Below, one piece after another: positions 50,351-58,941 of a DNA stretch of 64,000 bases. The DNA is from AP-15 sp963712825. GTDB lineage: Bacteria; Pseudomonadota; Alphaproteobacteria; ATCC43930; CGMCC-115725. Position 1 is the stretch's first letter, and every line of letters begins with the position of its first letter. The notes under the pieces were generated by a model, which searched no databases, was not told the origin of the DNA, and worked only from the letters and a program-made list of their open reading frames with translations. A program made the translations under genes and the position numbers. The stretch covers positions 124,001 through 188,000 of the forward strand of contig CAVQJP010000011.1 of the NCBI GenBank assembly GCA_963712825.1. Reading direction: 5' to 3'.

Positions 50351-51481
50351 ATGAATGAGAGGATTTCGCGCTTCCTCGCCGACAATTCGCCCGAAACTCC
50401 GTGCCTCGTCGTCGATCTCGACGTAATCGCCGAGGCTTATGACGCGCTGTGCCGGAACCTGCCGTTGGCCCGCATCTACTATGCGGTCAAGGCCAACCCG
50501 GCGCCGGCCATCGTCGCCATGCTCGAAAGCAAGGGCGCCAATTTCGACGTGGCGAGCCGCGGGGAGATCGAGCTGTGCCTGAACCAGGGTGCCGCCGCCG
50601 AGCGGCTCTCCTTTGGCAACACGATAAAGAAGGAATGCGACATCGCCTTTGCCTATGGCGCCGGGTTGCGGCTGTTCGCCTTTGACAGCATGCACGAGCT
50701 GGAGAAGCTCGCGCGCTCGGCGCCGGGGGCACGGGTGTTCTGCCGCATCCTCGTCGACTGCGCGGGTGCGGAATGGCCATTGTCGCGCAAATTCGGCTGC
50801 GCCCCGGAAATGGCGGTCGAGTTGCTGCGGCATGCGCGCGGGCTCGGTCTCGACCCGTACGGCGTGTCGTTTCACGTCGGCTCGCAGCAGACCGACCTTG
50901 GACAATGGGACGGGGCGGTCGGTGCGGCGGCGCGGATGTTCTCGCTGCTTGCCGAGGCCGATATCGAGCTGCGCATGGTCAATATCGGCGGCGGCTTTCC
51001 GGCGCACTACACCGGCGAAGTGCCGGCGATCGAGCGTTATGCCCAGGCGGTGATGGCGGCGGTGACCCGGCATTTCGGCAATCACCTGCCGGAGATCGTG
51101 ATCGAGCCGGGGCGCTCGCTGGTCGGCGACGCCGGGATCATCCAGAGCGAGGTCGTGCTGATCTCCGAAAAGGGCGGCGGCGACGACCGGCGTTGGGTTT
51201 ATCTCGATGTCGGCAAGTTCAACGGGCTCGCCGAGACCATGGACGAAAGCATCAAATACCGCATCGCCACACCCGGCCGCGGCGGACGCACCGGAAGGGT
51301 GGTCCTTGCCGGACCGACTTGCGACAGCGCCGACATTCTGTACGAGAGGACCGACTATCGGCTGCCGCTCGGTCTCGAAATCGGCGACAAGGTTGAGATC
51401 CTGGCCGCCGGCGCCTATACCGCGAGCTACGCCTCCGTCGGGTTCAACGGCTTCGCCCCGCTCCGCACCTACTGCATCTGA
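50351..51481 (+). CDS. Ornithine/lysine decarboxylase, class III PLP
   Basis: Alanine-racemase-fold decarboxylase making putrescine (and perhaps cadaverine). The 376-aa product has the PLP Lys47 in YYAVKANP, His175 in SFHVGSQQTD, and the glycine loop GGGFP at about 213-217. EPGRS at 252-256 binds phosphate, the catalytic Cys324 is in GPTCDSADIL, and GAYTASYASVGFNGF carries the PLP Tyr. CDSAD is typical of ornithine rather than diaminopimelate or arginine decarboxylases. Many alphaproteobacterial members also take lysine. The ATG at 50351 is the natural start. It stands alone. Confidence 0.93.
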   Translation: MNERISRFLADNSPETPCLVVDLDVIAEAYDALCRNLPLARIYYAVKANPAPAIVAMLESKGANFDVASRGEIELCLNQGAAAERLSFGNTIKKECDIAFAYGAGLRLFAFDSMHELEKLARSAPGARVFCRILVDCAGAEWPLSRKFGCAPEMAVELLRHARGLGLDPYGVSFHVGSQQTDLGQWDGAVGAAARMFSLLAEADIELRMVNIGGGFPAHYTGEVPAIERYAQAVMAAVTRHFGNHLPEIVIEPGRSLVGDAGIIQSEVVLISEKGGGDDRRWVYLDVGKFNGLAETMDESIKYRIATPGRGGRTGRVVLAGPTCDSADILYERTDYRLPLGLEIGDKVEILAAGAYTASYASVGFNGFAPLRTYCI

Positions 51482-51523
51482 GCGCGCGCCGGCGATCGAG
51501 GCTGAGGCGATCGCTGGTCTTGC

Positions 51524-52882
51524 TCAGGCCGGTCCGACCGCCGCCTGCGGCATCCCGCTCCGCCACCGCGTCCTCTCCCGCTCGGGGCGTATCGCCGCCA
51601 TCCCGATTGCGCCGCCGATCAGCATGATGACGCCGCAGATCATGAAGCCGGTGTTGAACCCGTCAAGCGGGGTTGCCGCGCGCTCAACAACGCTTCCCAT
51701 GACGTAGGGCGCCAGGAGCCCGGCCGAGGTGCTGACCGCCGTGCCGATGGCGAGCAGGCCGCCGCGCTGGGCGACCGGGGTGATTTCGGCGATGACGGTG
51801 TTGCTGATCACATAGATGACTGACGGCAGCGCCACCCCTATTGTCGTCAGGACAATCTTGAGCGCGATGCTCGGTACATAAGGCATGATCGCCAACGCCG
51901 CACCGCCCAGCGCCACGCAGGCGCCGCCTAAAAGGCCGCGGGCCGCCCGGCTCGACACGCCGCGGGAGAGCAGCCGCTGCGAACACCAGCCGACGGCGAT
52001 GACCACGACCACGCTGGCCGCCGGCGGCAGCGCGCCCAACAGGCCGATCGAGGCCTGGCTAAACCCCAGCCCTCTGATCAGGAAAGCCCCCTGCCAGGAG
52101 AGCGCCTGGGAAAGGCCCCAGTAGGCACCGAAATTGGCGCACCAGCACGCAACGATTGTCGGGCTCACCAGCAGCCGTCCATAGGAGACATGCCCGGCCA
52201 TCGGCGCCGCACCTTTTGGCGCAGCCGCAGCAACAGAGCCCTCGCGCCCCAGCGCCAGCCACGCCCCGGTCCAGAGCAAACCGGCGATCCCGAGCACACC
52301 AAAGGCCCAGTGCCACGAATAGTGGATGATGACCCAGTTGAGCAGGGGCAGCGCCATCAAGATGCCGATCCCGCCGCCCTGCACGATAAAGGCGGTCGGC
52401 AATGTGCGAAGCTCGTCGGGGAACCATTTGTACGCCGAATGCAGGGCCACCGGAGCGGCGGGTCCCTCGCCGACGCCGAGCACGATCCGGCATGCGACGA
52501 CGGTTGCGAACCCGACATTTGCGAGCATTGGGAATTGGGTAAGCGCCCAGACGAGCCCCATGGCCAGCAACGCCCAGCGCGTCTGCACGCGGTTGACGAC
52601 AAAACCGGTGATGATCGCGGAGACCGCGAACAACAGGTAGAAGCTCGAGCCGATCAGCCCGAACTGGCGCGGCGTGAGCCTCAAATCGTGCATCATCGGG
52701 ACGGCGGCAATCCCGATCACGGCTTTGTCGGCAAAGTTGATCGCCATGAACAGAAACAGAAGAGCGACAATGAGCCAGGATTGGTTCGGCGCCCGGTTCG
52801 GGTAAGTGTTGGCGACCCCGCCAGGCTGGGCGACGCTTTCCCGAATTTCAGCGCTGATGGATCGAGAAGTCTGGACATCCAT
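51524..52882 (-). CDS. Major facilitator superfamily transporter, ACS-like
   Basis: Twelve-helix carrier of 452 aa, close to the anion:cation symporter group that takes organic acids such as hexuronates, phthalate or tartrate. Landmarks are FMAINFADKAVIGIAAVPMM at helix 1, FGLIGSSFYLLFAVSAIITG, ACRIVLGVGEGPAAPVALHSA and KWFPDELRTLPTA. The N-terminal 33 residues are polar. The ATG at 52882 has GAGG upstream. It is divergent from a TetR gene, with two palindromic sites between, so it is probably the regulated target. Substrate unknown. Confidence 0.88.
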   Translation of the reverse strand: MDVQTSRSISAEIRESVAQPGGVANTYPNRAPNQSWLIVALLFLFMAINFADKAVIGIAAVPMMHDLRLTPRQFGLIGSSFYLLFAVSAIITGFVVNRVQTRWALLAMGLVWALTQFPMLANVGFATVVACRIVLGVGEGPAAPVALHSAYKWFPDELRTLPTAFIVQGGGIGILMALPLLNWVIIHYSWHWAFGVLGIAGLLWTGAWLALGREGSVAAAAPKGAAPMAGHVSYGRLLVSPTIVACWCANFGAYWGLSQALSWQGAFLIRGLGFSQASIGLLGALPPAASVVVVIAVGWCSQRLLSRGVSSRAARGLLGGACVALGGAALAIMPYVPSIALKIVLTTIGVALPSVIYVISNTVIAEITPVAQRGGLLAIGTAVSTSAGLLAPYVMGSVVERAATPLDGFNTGFMICGVIMLIGGAIGMAAIRPERERTRWRSGMPQAAVGPA

Positions 52883-52900
52883 GGCGGCCTCGGTGCAATT

Positions 52901-52920
52901 TGGGTACCTAACAGTACCCA
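52901..52920. promoter_or_regulatory. Operator O1, TGGGTAC-N6-GTACCCA
   Basis: Perfect 7-bp inverted repeat with a six-base spacer, placed 19 bp before the MFS start codon. It shares the GGTAC-N6-GTACC core with the neighbouring site. Most likely a binding site for the TetR regulator at 52971. Confidence 0.65.
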
Positions 52921-52923
52921 GCC

Positions 52924-52957
52924 GCTGTATATGGTACGGGATGGTACCATATACAGC
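52924..52957. promoter_or_regulatory. Operator O2, GCTGTATATGGTAC-N6 inverted repeat
   Basis: Perfect 14-bp inverted repeat: left arm 52924-52937, spacer GGGATG, right arm 52944-52957. It lies 13 bp before the tetR start. It holds the same GGTAC-N6-GTACC core as O1, and the two centres are 30 bp apart, close to three DNA turns, which suits cooperative binding on one face. Confidence 0.7.
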
Positions 52958-52970
52958 TCATTCTTTACGC

Positions 52971-53630
52971 ATGAAAAATCCCGCTAGCGTCGTTTCGACG
53001 ACGGCTCAAGCCGCTCCGGCCGGAAGCTCCGTTCGCGAGCGCATCCTCACTGCGGCGTTCAAGGCGTTCACGGAAGAGGGCTACGCCGCCACCAGCACGC
53101 TTGAGATCGCCACCCGGGCCAAAGTCTCGAAACGCGATCTCTACGCCAATTTCGGCAGCAAGCATGAGATGCTCGTCGCCTGCATCACAGGCCGCGCCGA
53201 GCGAATGAGATTAGCCGCGGGGTTGCCGATCCCGGACAGCCGACCGATGCTTGCCGCGACGCTCACCGCTTTTGCGACAAACCTGGTGCGCGAGATTTCC
53301 CACCCCTCGGTCATCGCGGTGTTTCGCCTGGCGATCGCCGAAGCGACACGCGCGCCCGAAATCGCCCAAACCCTCGACCGAGCCGGCCGTGAGGCCACAC
53401 GTAACGGTCTGGCGGCGCTGTTCGCCGGCGCGCAATCGGCAGGGCTCCTCGGTGCGGGTGAGCCTACCGAAATGGCGGCTCAATATTTTGGGCTTCTCTG
53501 GGAGAACCTGATGATCGGCTTGCTGCTGGGGGTGGCCGCCGCACCCGAGCCGGCCGAGGCCGAGCGACGGGCAATCAAAGCGACCTCGGCGTTTATGCGG
53601 CTGCACCCCGATCCTGCAAATGGGCGATAG
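52971..53630 (+). CDS. TetR family transcriptional regulator
   Basis: Repressor-type regulator of 219 aa. The N-terminal DNA-binding domain is at about 25-70: VRERILTAAFKAFTEEGYAATSTLEIATRAKVSKRDLYANFGSKHEML, with the recognition helix near KVSKRDLYANF. The ligand domain follows and includes AETRAPEIAQTLDRAGREATRNGLAALFAGA-like helices. A polar Ala/Ser-rich lead of about 24 residues precedes the domain. The ATG at 52971 is chosen because the operators lie just upstream. It likely controls itself and the divergent MFS gene. Its 3' end overlaps the convergent DUF1194 frame by 151 bp. Confidence 0.88.
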   Translation: MKNPASVVSTTAQAAPAGSSVRERILTAAFKAFTEEGYAATSTLEIATRAKVSKRDLYANFGSKHEMLVACITGRAERMRLAAGLPIPDSRPMLAATLTAFATNLVREISHPSVIAVFRLAIAEATRAPEIAQTLDRAGREATRNGLAALFAGAQSAGLLGAGEPTEMAAQYFGLLWENLMIGLLLGVAAAPEPAEAERRAIKATSAFMRLHPDPANGR

Positions 53631-54397
53631 GGGTCAACGGCCGTTGCCGCCAACCTGGCCCAACAGCCAACCTGACCCAACAAAGCGGGTGGGCCGCTGC
53701 TCGACAAGGGGACCGATGCCGCTCTCGGCACGCTGGCGCCGGCGACCTCGACCGCGAGTTTTCGCAGCATGGCGTCGGCAACGTTGCCGAAGTCGCGCGC
53801 CGCGGCGACAAACGCGCCCGGACCGCCGATCACATTTTTGCGGTAATAGCCTTCGAGCCACGGCTCCTCGCTCAAGATCGCGAGCCCGTTGATCGTAATC
53901 CCGGCCTTGACGATCGCGTCGCGCATCGCCGCCGGGGGCAAGCCAAGATTGGCCATCCCGTCGCCGGAGATGTCGATGACCCGCCGCGCCGCCGGCTGCG
54001 GCAGCCTGCCGAATTGCGCGGCGGCGGCGGCGAGCGCCGGGCCGATCGCGGTCAGCCCGTGCGAGGTTCGGCTGGTCGCGTGGATTGCGGCGGCAAAGCG
54101 GGCGGCGCTCTCGCTGTCGGCGATGCGGGTCCATCCGACCGTGACGGCGCTCTCTTGGGGATCGGACCATTCGAGGACCAGCGCCTCGATCCCACCCGGC
54201 GCCGCCGCGATCGCGCGCGCCAGCCGCGGGTCGGCAAAGGCGTGGGCGATGCCGTCGCGCTGCAGGATGTACGAATCGGCGGTGACACTGGCGGAAACGT
54301 CGAGCGCGAGCACGACCGCGAGGGCGGCGGCATGCGCCGGGACCGCCGTCAACCACAACGCCGCAATTACAAAAAAGCCGCGCAAAACCAAAATCAC
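53480..54397 (-). CDS. DUF1194 (VWA-like) exported protein with an extended C-terminus
   Basis: Exported protein of unknown role with a von Willebrand A-like fold. A signal peptide (FVIAALWLTAVPAHAAA) precedes VVLALDVSASVTADSY, which contains the DxSxS metal site. FADPRLARAIAAAPGGIEAL, EWSDPQESAVTVGW, and RVIDISGDGMANLG follow, then NVIGGPGAFVAAARDFGNVADAMLRKL, where DUF1194 proteins normally end within a few residues. Here about 50 further codons continue antisense to the end of tetR. That tail is probably not native, suggesting loss of the original stop. The start is GTG at 54397. Confidence 0.82.
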   Translation of the reverse strand: MILVLRGFFVIAALWLTAVPAHAAALAVVLALDVSASVTADSYILQRDGIAHAFADPRLARAIAAAPGGIEALVLEWSDPQESAVTVGWTRIADSESAARFAAAIHATSRTSHGLTAIGPALAAAAAQFGRLPQPAARRVIDISGDGMANLGLPPAAMRDAIVKAGITINGLAILSEEPWLEGYYRKNVIGGPGAFVAAARDFGNVADAMLRKLAVEVAGASVPRAASVPLSSSGPPALLGQVGCWARLAATAVDPYRPFAGSGCSRINAEVALIARRSASAGSGAAATPSSKPIIRFSQRSPKY

Positions 54398-54421
54398 CGC
54401 GGTGGTCGCCGCAAAGCTCGA

Positions 54422-54453
54422 AGTAGGGTCGAGACCGTGCGTTCGACCCTACT
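54422..54453. promoter_or_regulatory. Perfect 11-bp palindrome between divergent exported-protein genes
   Basis: AGTAGGGTCGA at 54422-54432 pairs perfectly with TCGACCCTACT at 54443-54453 around ten bases. It lies between the DUF1194 gene (minus) and the frameshifted exported protein (plus), 24 and 50 bp from their starts. It has no T-run, so an operator is more likely than a terminator. Confidence 0.5.
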
Positions 54454-54503
54454 GTCGCGGCGTGCGCGGCGCTATAAGCTCAACCTCGGCCGATCGGGGA
54501 GGG

Positions 54504-54972
54504 ATGCGGATGAGAAAGACTGTTTCGGCGTGCGCGGGGCTGGTGCTCGGCATGATCGCTCTCGGCGCTTTTGCGGCGACGAGGCACCCGGCCGAAAAGG
54601 GGCCGCCTGTTTGCAGCGCGCTGACCTTTCGCGCGGTCGCCTCGGGTGCGAGCGACGGCGAGCAGCAAGCCGGCTACTACCGCTCGCGTTACGGCAGCCT
54701 GGCGTTGCACGCCGATGTCAAGCAGGGTCAGCCTACCGACTATTTTGTCCTCGCCGACGGCAAGCGTCTCACCGCCGCACCCGCCGCGCTGCCCGACTGG
54801 GCGGTCAACTGCGCGGTTGCCAAGAAGTTGCCGAAGCCCGCCGCCGCCGGGGCCTCGCCTTGCACCGGCGCGCTTCAGGGTCGTCCTCGCCCATGACAGC
54901 AGCCAGCGCCTTGGCCTGCTCTACGGCTATGACGGCTCGGCCTGGCATTATTGCAGCGCCGGAAGCTATTGA
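54504..54972 (+). pseudogene. Exported small protein interrupted by a frameshift
   Basis: The frame from the ATG at 54504 (after GGGGAGGG) encodes a signal peptide (VSACAGLVLGMIALGAFAA), then a small domain with VCSALTFRAVASGASDGEQ, YYRSRYGSLALHADV and YFVLADGKRL. It stops early at 54896. The +1 frame takes over from about 54870 and gives RFRVVLAHDSSQRLGLLYGY followed by DGSAWHYCSAGSY, a sensible beta-rich ending. A single extra base near 54845-54870, for example in the GGGG run, would explain it. The frames together give about 155 residues. A genuine mutation or a sequencing error are equally possible. Confidence 0.65.
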
Positions 54973-55179
54973 ATTAAAGCCGGTTTCGCCTCCGCGCCGG
55001 AAAAATTGCCGGTGCCGCGGCGCGGCCATTGCCAGGATGCAGACGGTGCATGTAAGGTTCCGGTCATGAACGGCTGCCGATGATGCAGCCTCGGCGGCCC
55101 GCGACGGCGCCCGCCCAAGAAACGCATCAAACAGCCCGCTTTTCGCGGCAATTTCGGACGCCGGCATAGGGAGGAAACA

Positions 55180-56586
55180 GTGCTCGAGCTGCTGGAGCGG
55201 CAAACCAAGCTGACGGCAAATCAATGGAAGATCGCGGGCGCCGCCACGCTCGGCGACATGCTCGACTTTTTCGACTTCTTCCTGATCGGGTTCGTGCTGG
55301 CGTTCGTCGTAAAAGACTGGCACCTGAATTATGGGCAGTCGGCGGCGATTTTGCTCGCCTCCGGGGTCAGCGCGCCGTTCGGGTCGCTGCTCTACGGCTG
55401 GATGGCCGACAAGGTCGGCCGCCGCAAGGCGCTGGTCACCGCTGTGCTCAACGTCTCGCTCGCCACCGGGGCGATGGCGCTGACCCCGGAAGGCGGCTGG
55501 ATCTACCTCGTCGTCTGCCGTTTTTTTGTCGGGTTCGCGGTGACCGGCCTTTATTCGGTCGACATCACGCTGATGCAGGAGTTTTCGCCGGCCCACAAGC
55601 GCGGCTGGTTCACCGGGGTGACGACGACGATGCTGCCGGCGGGTTCGCTGCTGGCGGCGTTGCTCGGCGCCTTTGCCGCCCCCCATATCGGCTGGCGCGG
55701 CATGGTCGCGGTCGGGTTGCTGCCGGCGTTTCTGTGCCTCTACATCCGCGCTTTCGTCCCCGAATCGCCGCACTGGCTGCTGCGCCAGGGACGGGTGGAG
55801 GAGGCGAGGAGGGCGCTTGCCTGGGCGCTGCAGATCGACCCTGCGCAAATCGCGCTGCCGGCGGTGCCGCCCGCGATCGAGCACACCCGCTGGCTCGAAA
55901 TCTTCAAATACCCGCGCAGCATCATCGCCGGCTGCCTGACCGGATTGACCCAGACCGGCGGCGTGGCGCTCGCGCTGTGGCTTGTGACCCTGCTGGTCAT
56001 GGTGCTCAGGATCACCCCGCCCGAAGCCTCGGAGCTGGTGATCTGGATCAGCATCTCGGCGATCGCCGGCCGCTTTTTCTGCTCGTGGATTTCCGATGCG
56101 TGGGGACGCCGCGCCTCCGGCATCTTCAGCTGCCTTGCGGGCGCGCTGTTCATGTCGCTCGCCGGCTACCTGCACAGTGTTTTCATTGGCGGCGCGTCGA
56201 TGTTCTTTGTGATGATCCTGGTCCAGAACTTCTTCGGCAGCGGCAATTATTCGATCGTCGGGCCGTATATGGGGGAGCTGTGGCCGGCGCGCCTGCGCGG
56301 CAGCGGCATGGGGTTTGTCTACGGCGTCGGCAATCTCGGCAAGTTTATCGGCCCGGCCGGATTGGCGCTGATCGCCGGCTCGTCAAACCTCGTCAAACCG
56401 CAGGCGACGCTCGCGGCGTTGGTCCCGGCATTCAATTATTTCGCCTTTTGGTATCTGCTGGGGGCGGTGGCGTTCTGGCTGATCGGCATTGAGACCCGCG
56501 GCAAAACGATCGACGAGATCGAGGGCGCGCTGGCCCGGCCGGGCCGCGTCGCCGCCACCGCCGGCGAGCAGGCTGCCGGGAACTAG
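55180..56586 (+). CDS. Major facilitator superfamily transporter, metabolite:H+ symporter type
   Basis: Twelve-helix carrier of 468 aa of the sugar/aromatic-acid porter group. Helix 1 has LGDMLDFFDFFLIGFVLAF. The loop 2-3 signature is GWMADKVGRRKALV, repeated in the second half as SWISDAWGRRASG. YSVDITLMQEFSPAHKRGWFTG and AFVPESPHWLLRQGRVEEA, the PESPRW motif of this group, are clear. The start is GTG at 55180 with GGGAGG upstream. A polar tail of about 25 residues ends the protein. The carried acid or sugar is unknown. The Na/Pi gene converges 28 bp on. Confidence 0.9.
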   Translation: MLELLERQTKLTANQWKIAGAATLGDMLDFFDFFLIGFVLAFVVKDWHLNYGQSAAILLASGVSAPFGSLLYGWMADKVGRRKALVTAVLNVSLATGAMALTPEGGWIYLVVCRFFVGFAVTGLYSVDITLMQEFSPAHKRGWFTGVTTTMLPAGSLLAALLGAFAAPHIGWRGMVAVGLLPAFLCLYIRAFVPESPHWLLRQGRVEEARRALAWALQIDPAQIALPAVPPAIEHTRWLEIFKYPRSIIAGCLTGLTQTGGVALALWLVTLLVMVLRITPPEASELVIWISISAIAGRFFCSWISDAWGRRASGIFSCLAGALFMSLAGYLHSVFIGGASMFFVMILVQNFFGSGNYSIVGPYMGELWPARLRGSGMGFVYGVGNLGKFIGPAGLALIAGSSNLVKPQATLAALVPAFNYFAFWYLLGAVAFWLIGIETRGKTIDEIEGALARPGRVAATAGEQAAGN

Positions 56587-56614
56587 TCCGCGGCGAGCAT
56601 TCGCCGGAAAAATC

Positions 56615-58285
56615 TTATCGGGGCAACGGCTCGGCATCCTGCCGCAGGCGGCTCGACAGCAGCTCGCCGCGCTTCTCGAGCACCGCATAGGCAGCGGCCG
56701 CGACATGGGCGTTGATGCGCTTCAGGTCGCGCAGCAGGTCGAGATGCAGCGCGCTGGTCTCGACGCTCTCCACCCGTCCGGCGCGGATGCGCGCGAAATG
56801 CGCCTCGGTCGCGCGCGCCTCAAGATCGCGAAACACCTCCTTTTCGCCGAGCAGCCGGCGCGCCGCACGGGCGTCGTCGGTGATGAACACCGCCGCGGCG
56901 TTGTGCACGTTGCCGATCAGCCGTTCGAGCATGACGCGGATTTCGGCCTGCCCCTCGGTCGAAAAGGCGAGGCCGCGCTTCAGGCGCTTGGCGGCAATCG
57001 CCATCAGATTGTGCTCGACGATGTCGCCGGCGTGCTCGAGGTTGGTGATAAAGGCGAGGATTTCCGTCAGCCGGCGATTGTCCTCGTCGTCAAGCGCGTC
57101 AGGGTCGAGATCAGTCAGATAAACCTTGATGGCCCGGTTCAGGCGGTCGAGCACGTCGTCGAGCCCTTTGGTCGCGGCGACCCGCTTGCGGTCGCCTTGG
57201 TCGATCGCGTCGAGCGCGCCGCCCAGCATCGCCTGCAGCACGTCGGCCATGCGCAGCGCCTCACGCGCCGCGTCCGCCAACGCGATTGCCGGGGTCTCGC
57301 GCGCGGCGTTGCTGAGATAGACCGGCTGCGACGGATCGGCCAGCGCCGGGCGCGCCGGCAGCAGCCGCACCAGCAACCCGGCAAAGGGCCGCAGCATCGG
57401 CAGAAACATCGCGGCCATGACCAGGTTGAACGCGGTGTGGAAATCGGCGACGGCGCGCCCGGCATCGGGCTCGATCGCCACCACCCACGGCCCGACCCAA
57501 TTCAGCAGCGCCAGTCCGAGCGCGACGCCGACAAGCCGGTTCAGAAGGTTGCCGACCGGGACCCGCTTTGCCGCCGGGTCGCCGCCCGGAGCACCTTCGA
57601 GCAGCGGATTGAGCGCGGAGCCGAGATTGGCGCCGAGCACCAGGGCAAAGGCCGCGTGCGGCGGCACCACCCCCTGCGTCGCCAACGACATCGTCAACAG
57701 CACCGTCGCGACGCTCGAATGCGCCGCCCAGGTCATCGCCGCCGCGATGATAACGTCGATGACCGGCTGCGTCGCGACAGCACCCATCAAGAGACGCAGG
57801 CTCGGCACGTCCTCATAGGGTGTGAGCAGCGCCAGAAGCTGCTGCAAGGCGAACAGCATCAGCCCGAGCCCGATCGCGACGCGGCCGAGGTCGCGCGTGC
57901 GGCTGGCAAAGCTGCGGCGAAACAGGACGACGCCGACCAGCACGAACAGCGGCGCCACCCGGCCGATGTCGAACGACAGCAGCTGCACGATCAGGGTCGT
58001 CCCGACATTGGCGCCGAGCATGACCGCAAGCGCCGGCACCAGGTCGACCAGCCCGCCGGCAGCAAAGCTTGCCGCCATCAGCCCGGTCGCGGTGCTGCTC
58101 TGCAGCACTGCCGTAACCCCAAGCCCGGCGAGAAAGGCCGGCAGGCGGGTGCGCAGCGTGCGGCTCAGAAAACGGCGCAAATGCGGGCCGAACGCACGCT
58201 GGATGCCGCTCTGCACCATATGCACGCCCCACAGCAGCAGGGCGATCGAGCCGGCGAGGTCGACCAGTGTCAGAGTGGTGTCCAT
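56615..58285 (-). CDS. Na/Pi cotransporter family protein with PhoU-like domain
   Basis: PNaS-family phosphate cotransporter, 556 aa. The membrane half has two inverted repeats with the QSSTA motifs: GVTAVLQSSTATGLMAASFA, PALAVMLGANVGTTLIVQLL, then AAHSSVATVLLTMSLA and FALVLGANLGSALNPLL. After about residue 310 comes a soluble PhoU-like helical domain with LAFITNLEHAGDIVEHNL and TEAHFARIRAGRVESVETSA. This is the arrangement of YjbB-like proteins, which can export or import phosphate. The ATG at 58285 has GGGAGGGG upstream. Confidence 0.9.
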   Translation of the reverse strand: MDTTLTLVDLAGSIALLLWGVHMVQSGIQRAFGPHLRRFLSRTLRTRLPAFLAGLGVTAVLQSSTATGLMAASFAAGGLVDLVPALAVMLGANVGTTLIVQLLSFDIGRVAPLFVLVGVVLFRRSFASRTRDLGRVAIGLGLMLFALQQLLALLTPYEDVPSLRLLMGAVATQPVIDVIIAAAMTWAAHSSVATVLLTMSLATQGVVPPHAAFALVLGANLGSALNPLLEGAPGGDPAAKRVPVGNLLNRLVGVALGLALLNWVGPWVVAIEPDAGRAVADFHTAFNLVMAAMFLPMLRPFAGLLVRLLPARPALADPSQPVYLSNAARETPAIALADAAREALRMADVLQAMLGGALDAIDQGDRKRVAATKGLDDVLDRLNRAIKVYLTDLDPDALDDEDNRRLTEILAFITNLEHAGDIVEHNLMAIAAKRLKRGLAFSTEGQAEIRVMLERLIGNVHNAAAVFITDDARAARRLLGEKEVFRDLEARATEAHFARIRAGRVESVETSALHLDLLRDLKRINAHVAAAAYAVLEKRGELLSSRLRQDAEPLPR

Positions 58286-58524
58286 GTCGCCCCTCCCGCG
58301 GCCGGGTGAGAGCACCGTGCCGGGCGATAGACGCCCGTCGAGCGGCAAGTGCAAGACCAAAGTTGCCTAAAATTTTACACTCAAAGCGAGCAAAGGATTG
58401 CTAAGCAGCGGTGCGCGTTCCATAAAAGAACGGGCTCCACTCCTCAAAAGCGGCGGTCGTCACGGACCAAGTACTTCACCAAGCCGGCGTCATCGCCTAC
58501 CGCGTCCTCGACGGCAAGCTCCAG

Positions 58525-58941
58525 GTGCTGCTGATGACGTCGCGCGACACCGGGCGCTGGATCATCCCCAAAGGCAATGTCAGCGCCGGCGCGACACCGG
58601 CTCGGGCGGCCGAAAAGGAGGCTTTTGAAGAGGCCGGGGTCAAGGGTGTCATCGCCAGCCCGATCCCGCTCGGGTTTTACACCTATTTCAAAAGGTTGGA
58701 ATCGGGCGAGACCCGCCCCGCGACGGTCGAAGTCTATGTTCTCCGGGTCAAGCAGCAGCTCAAGAAATGGCCCGAGAAGGGCGAACGAAAACTCGCCTGG
58801 GTGTCGCCGAGAAAAGCGGTCCGGGTGGTCCAGGAGGCCGGCGTGGTGCCGCTGCTGCTGCGGCTGACCGAGCTTGAGGACGGGTTGGTCGCAGCGGCGC
58901 GAAAATCCCGCGCCAAGCCGGCAGCGGCGCTCGGCGGCTGA
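58525..58941 (+). CDS. Nudix hydrolase, start uncertain
   Basis: Nudix-fold pyrophosphohydrolase resembling the diphosphoinositol-polyphosphate or diadenosine type. From the ATG at 58525 the product is 138 aa with SRDTGRWIIPKGN, a Nudix box GNVSAGATPARAAEKEAFEE followed by AGV, and FYTYFKRLESG. The box keeps the EExxEE-type acids (KEAFEEAG) but has Ala where the first Glu is usual. The reading frame is open upstream to 58426. It encodes a typical first strand, HQAGVIAYRVLDGKLQVLLM, yet has no ATG, GTG or TTG before the GTG at 58516. So the true N-terminus may be frameshifted or use a rare start. Confidence 0.75.
   Translation: MLLMTSRDTGRWIIPKGNVSAGATPARAAEKEAFEEAGVKGVIASPIPLGFYTYFKRLESGETRPATVEVYVLRVKQQLKKWPEKGERKLAWVSPRKAVRVVQEAGVVPLLLRLTELEDGLVAAARKSRAKPAAALGG

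Noticed and set aside
50170..50385. 71-codon minus-strand frame before the ornithine decarboxylase
   Set aside because: It reads through palindromic REP-like sequence and overlaps the start of a secure gene.
56489..58309. 606-codon open frame on the plus strand
   Set aside because: It is the antisense of the Na/Pi cotransporter gene; its product is a low-complexity His/Gln/Arg-rich chain with no domain.
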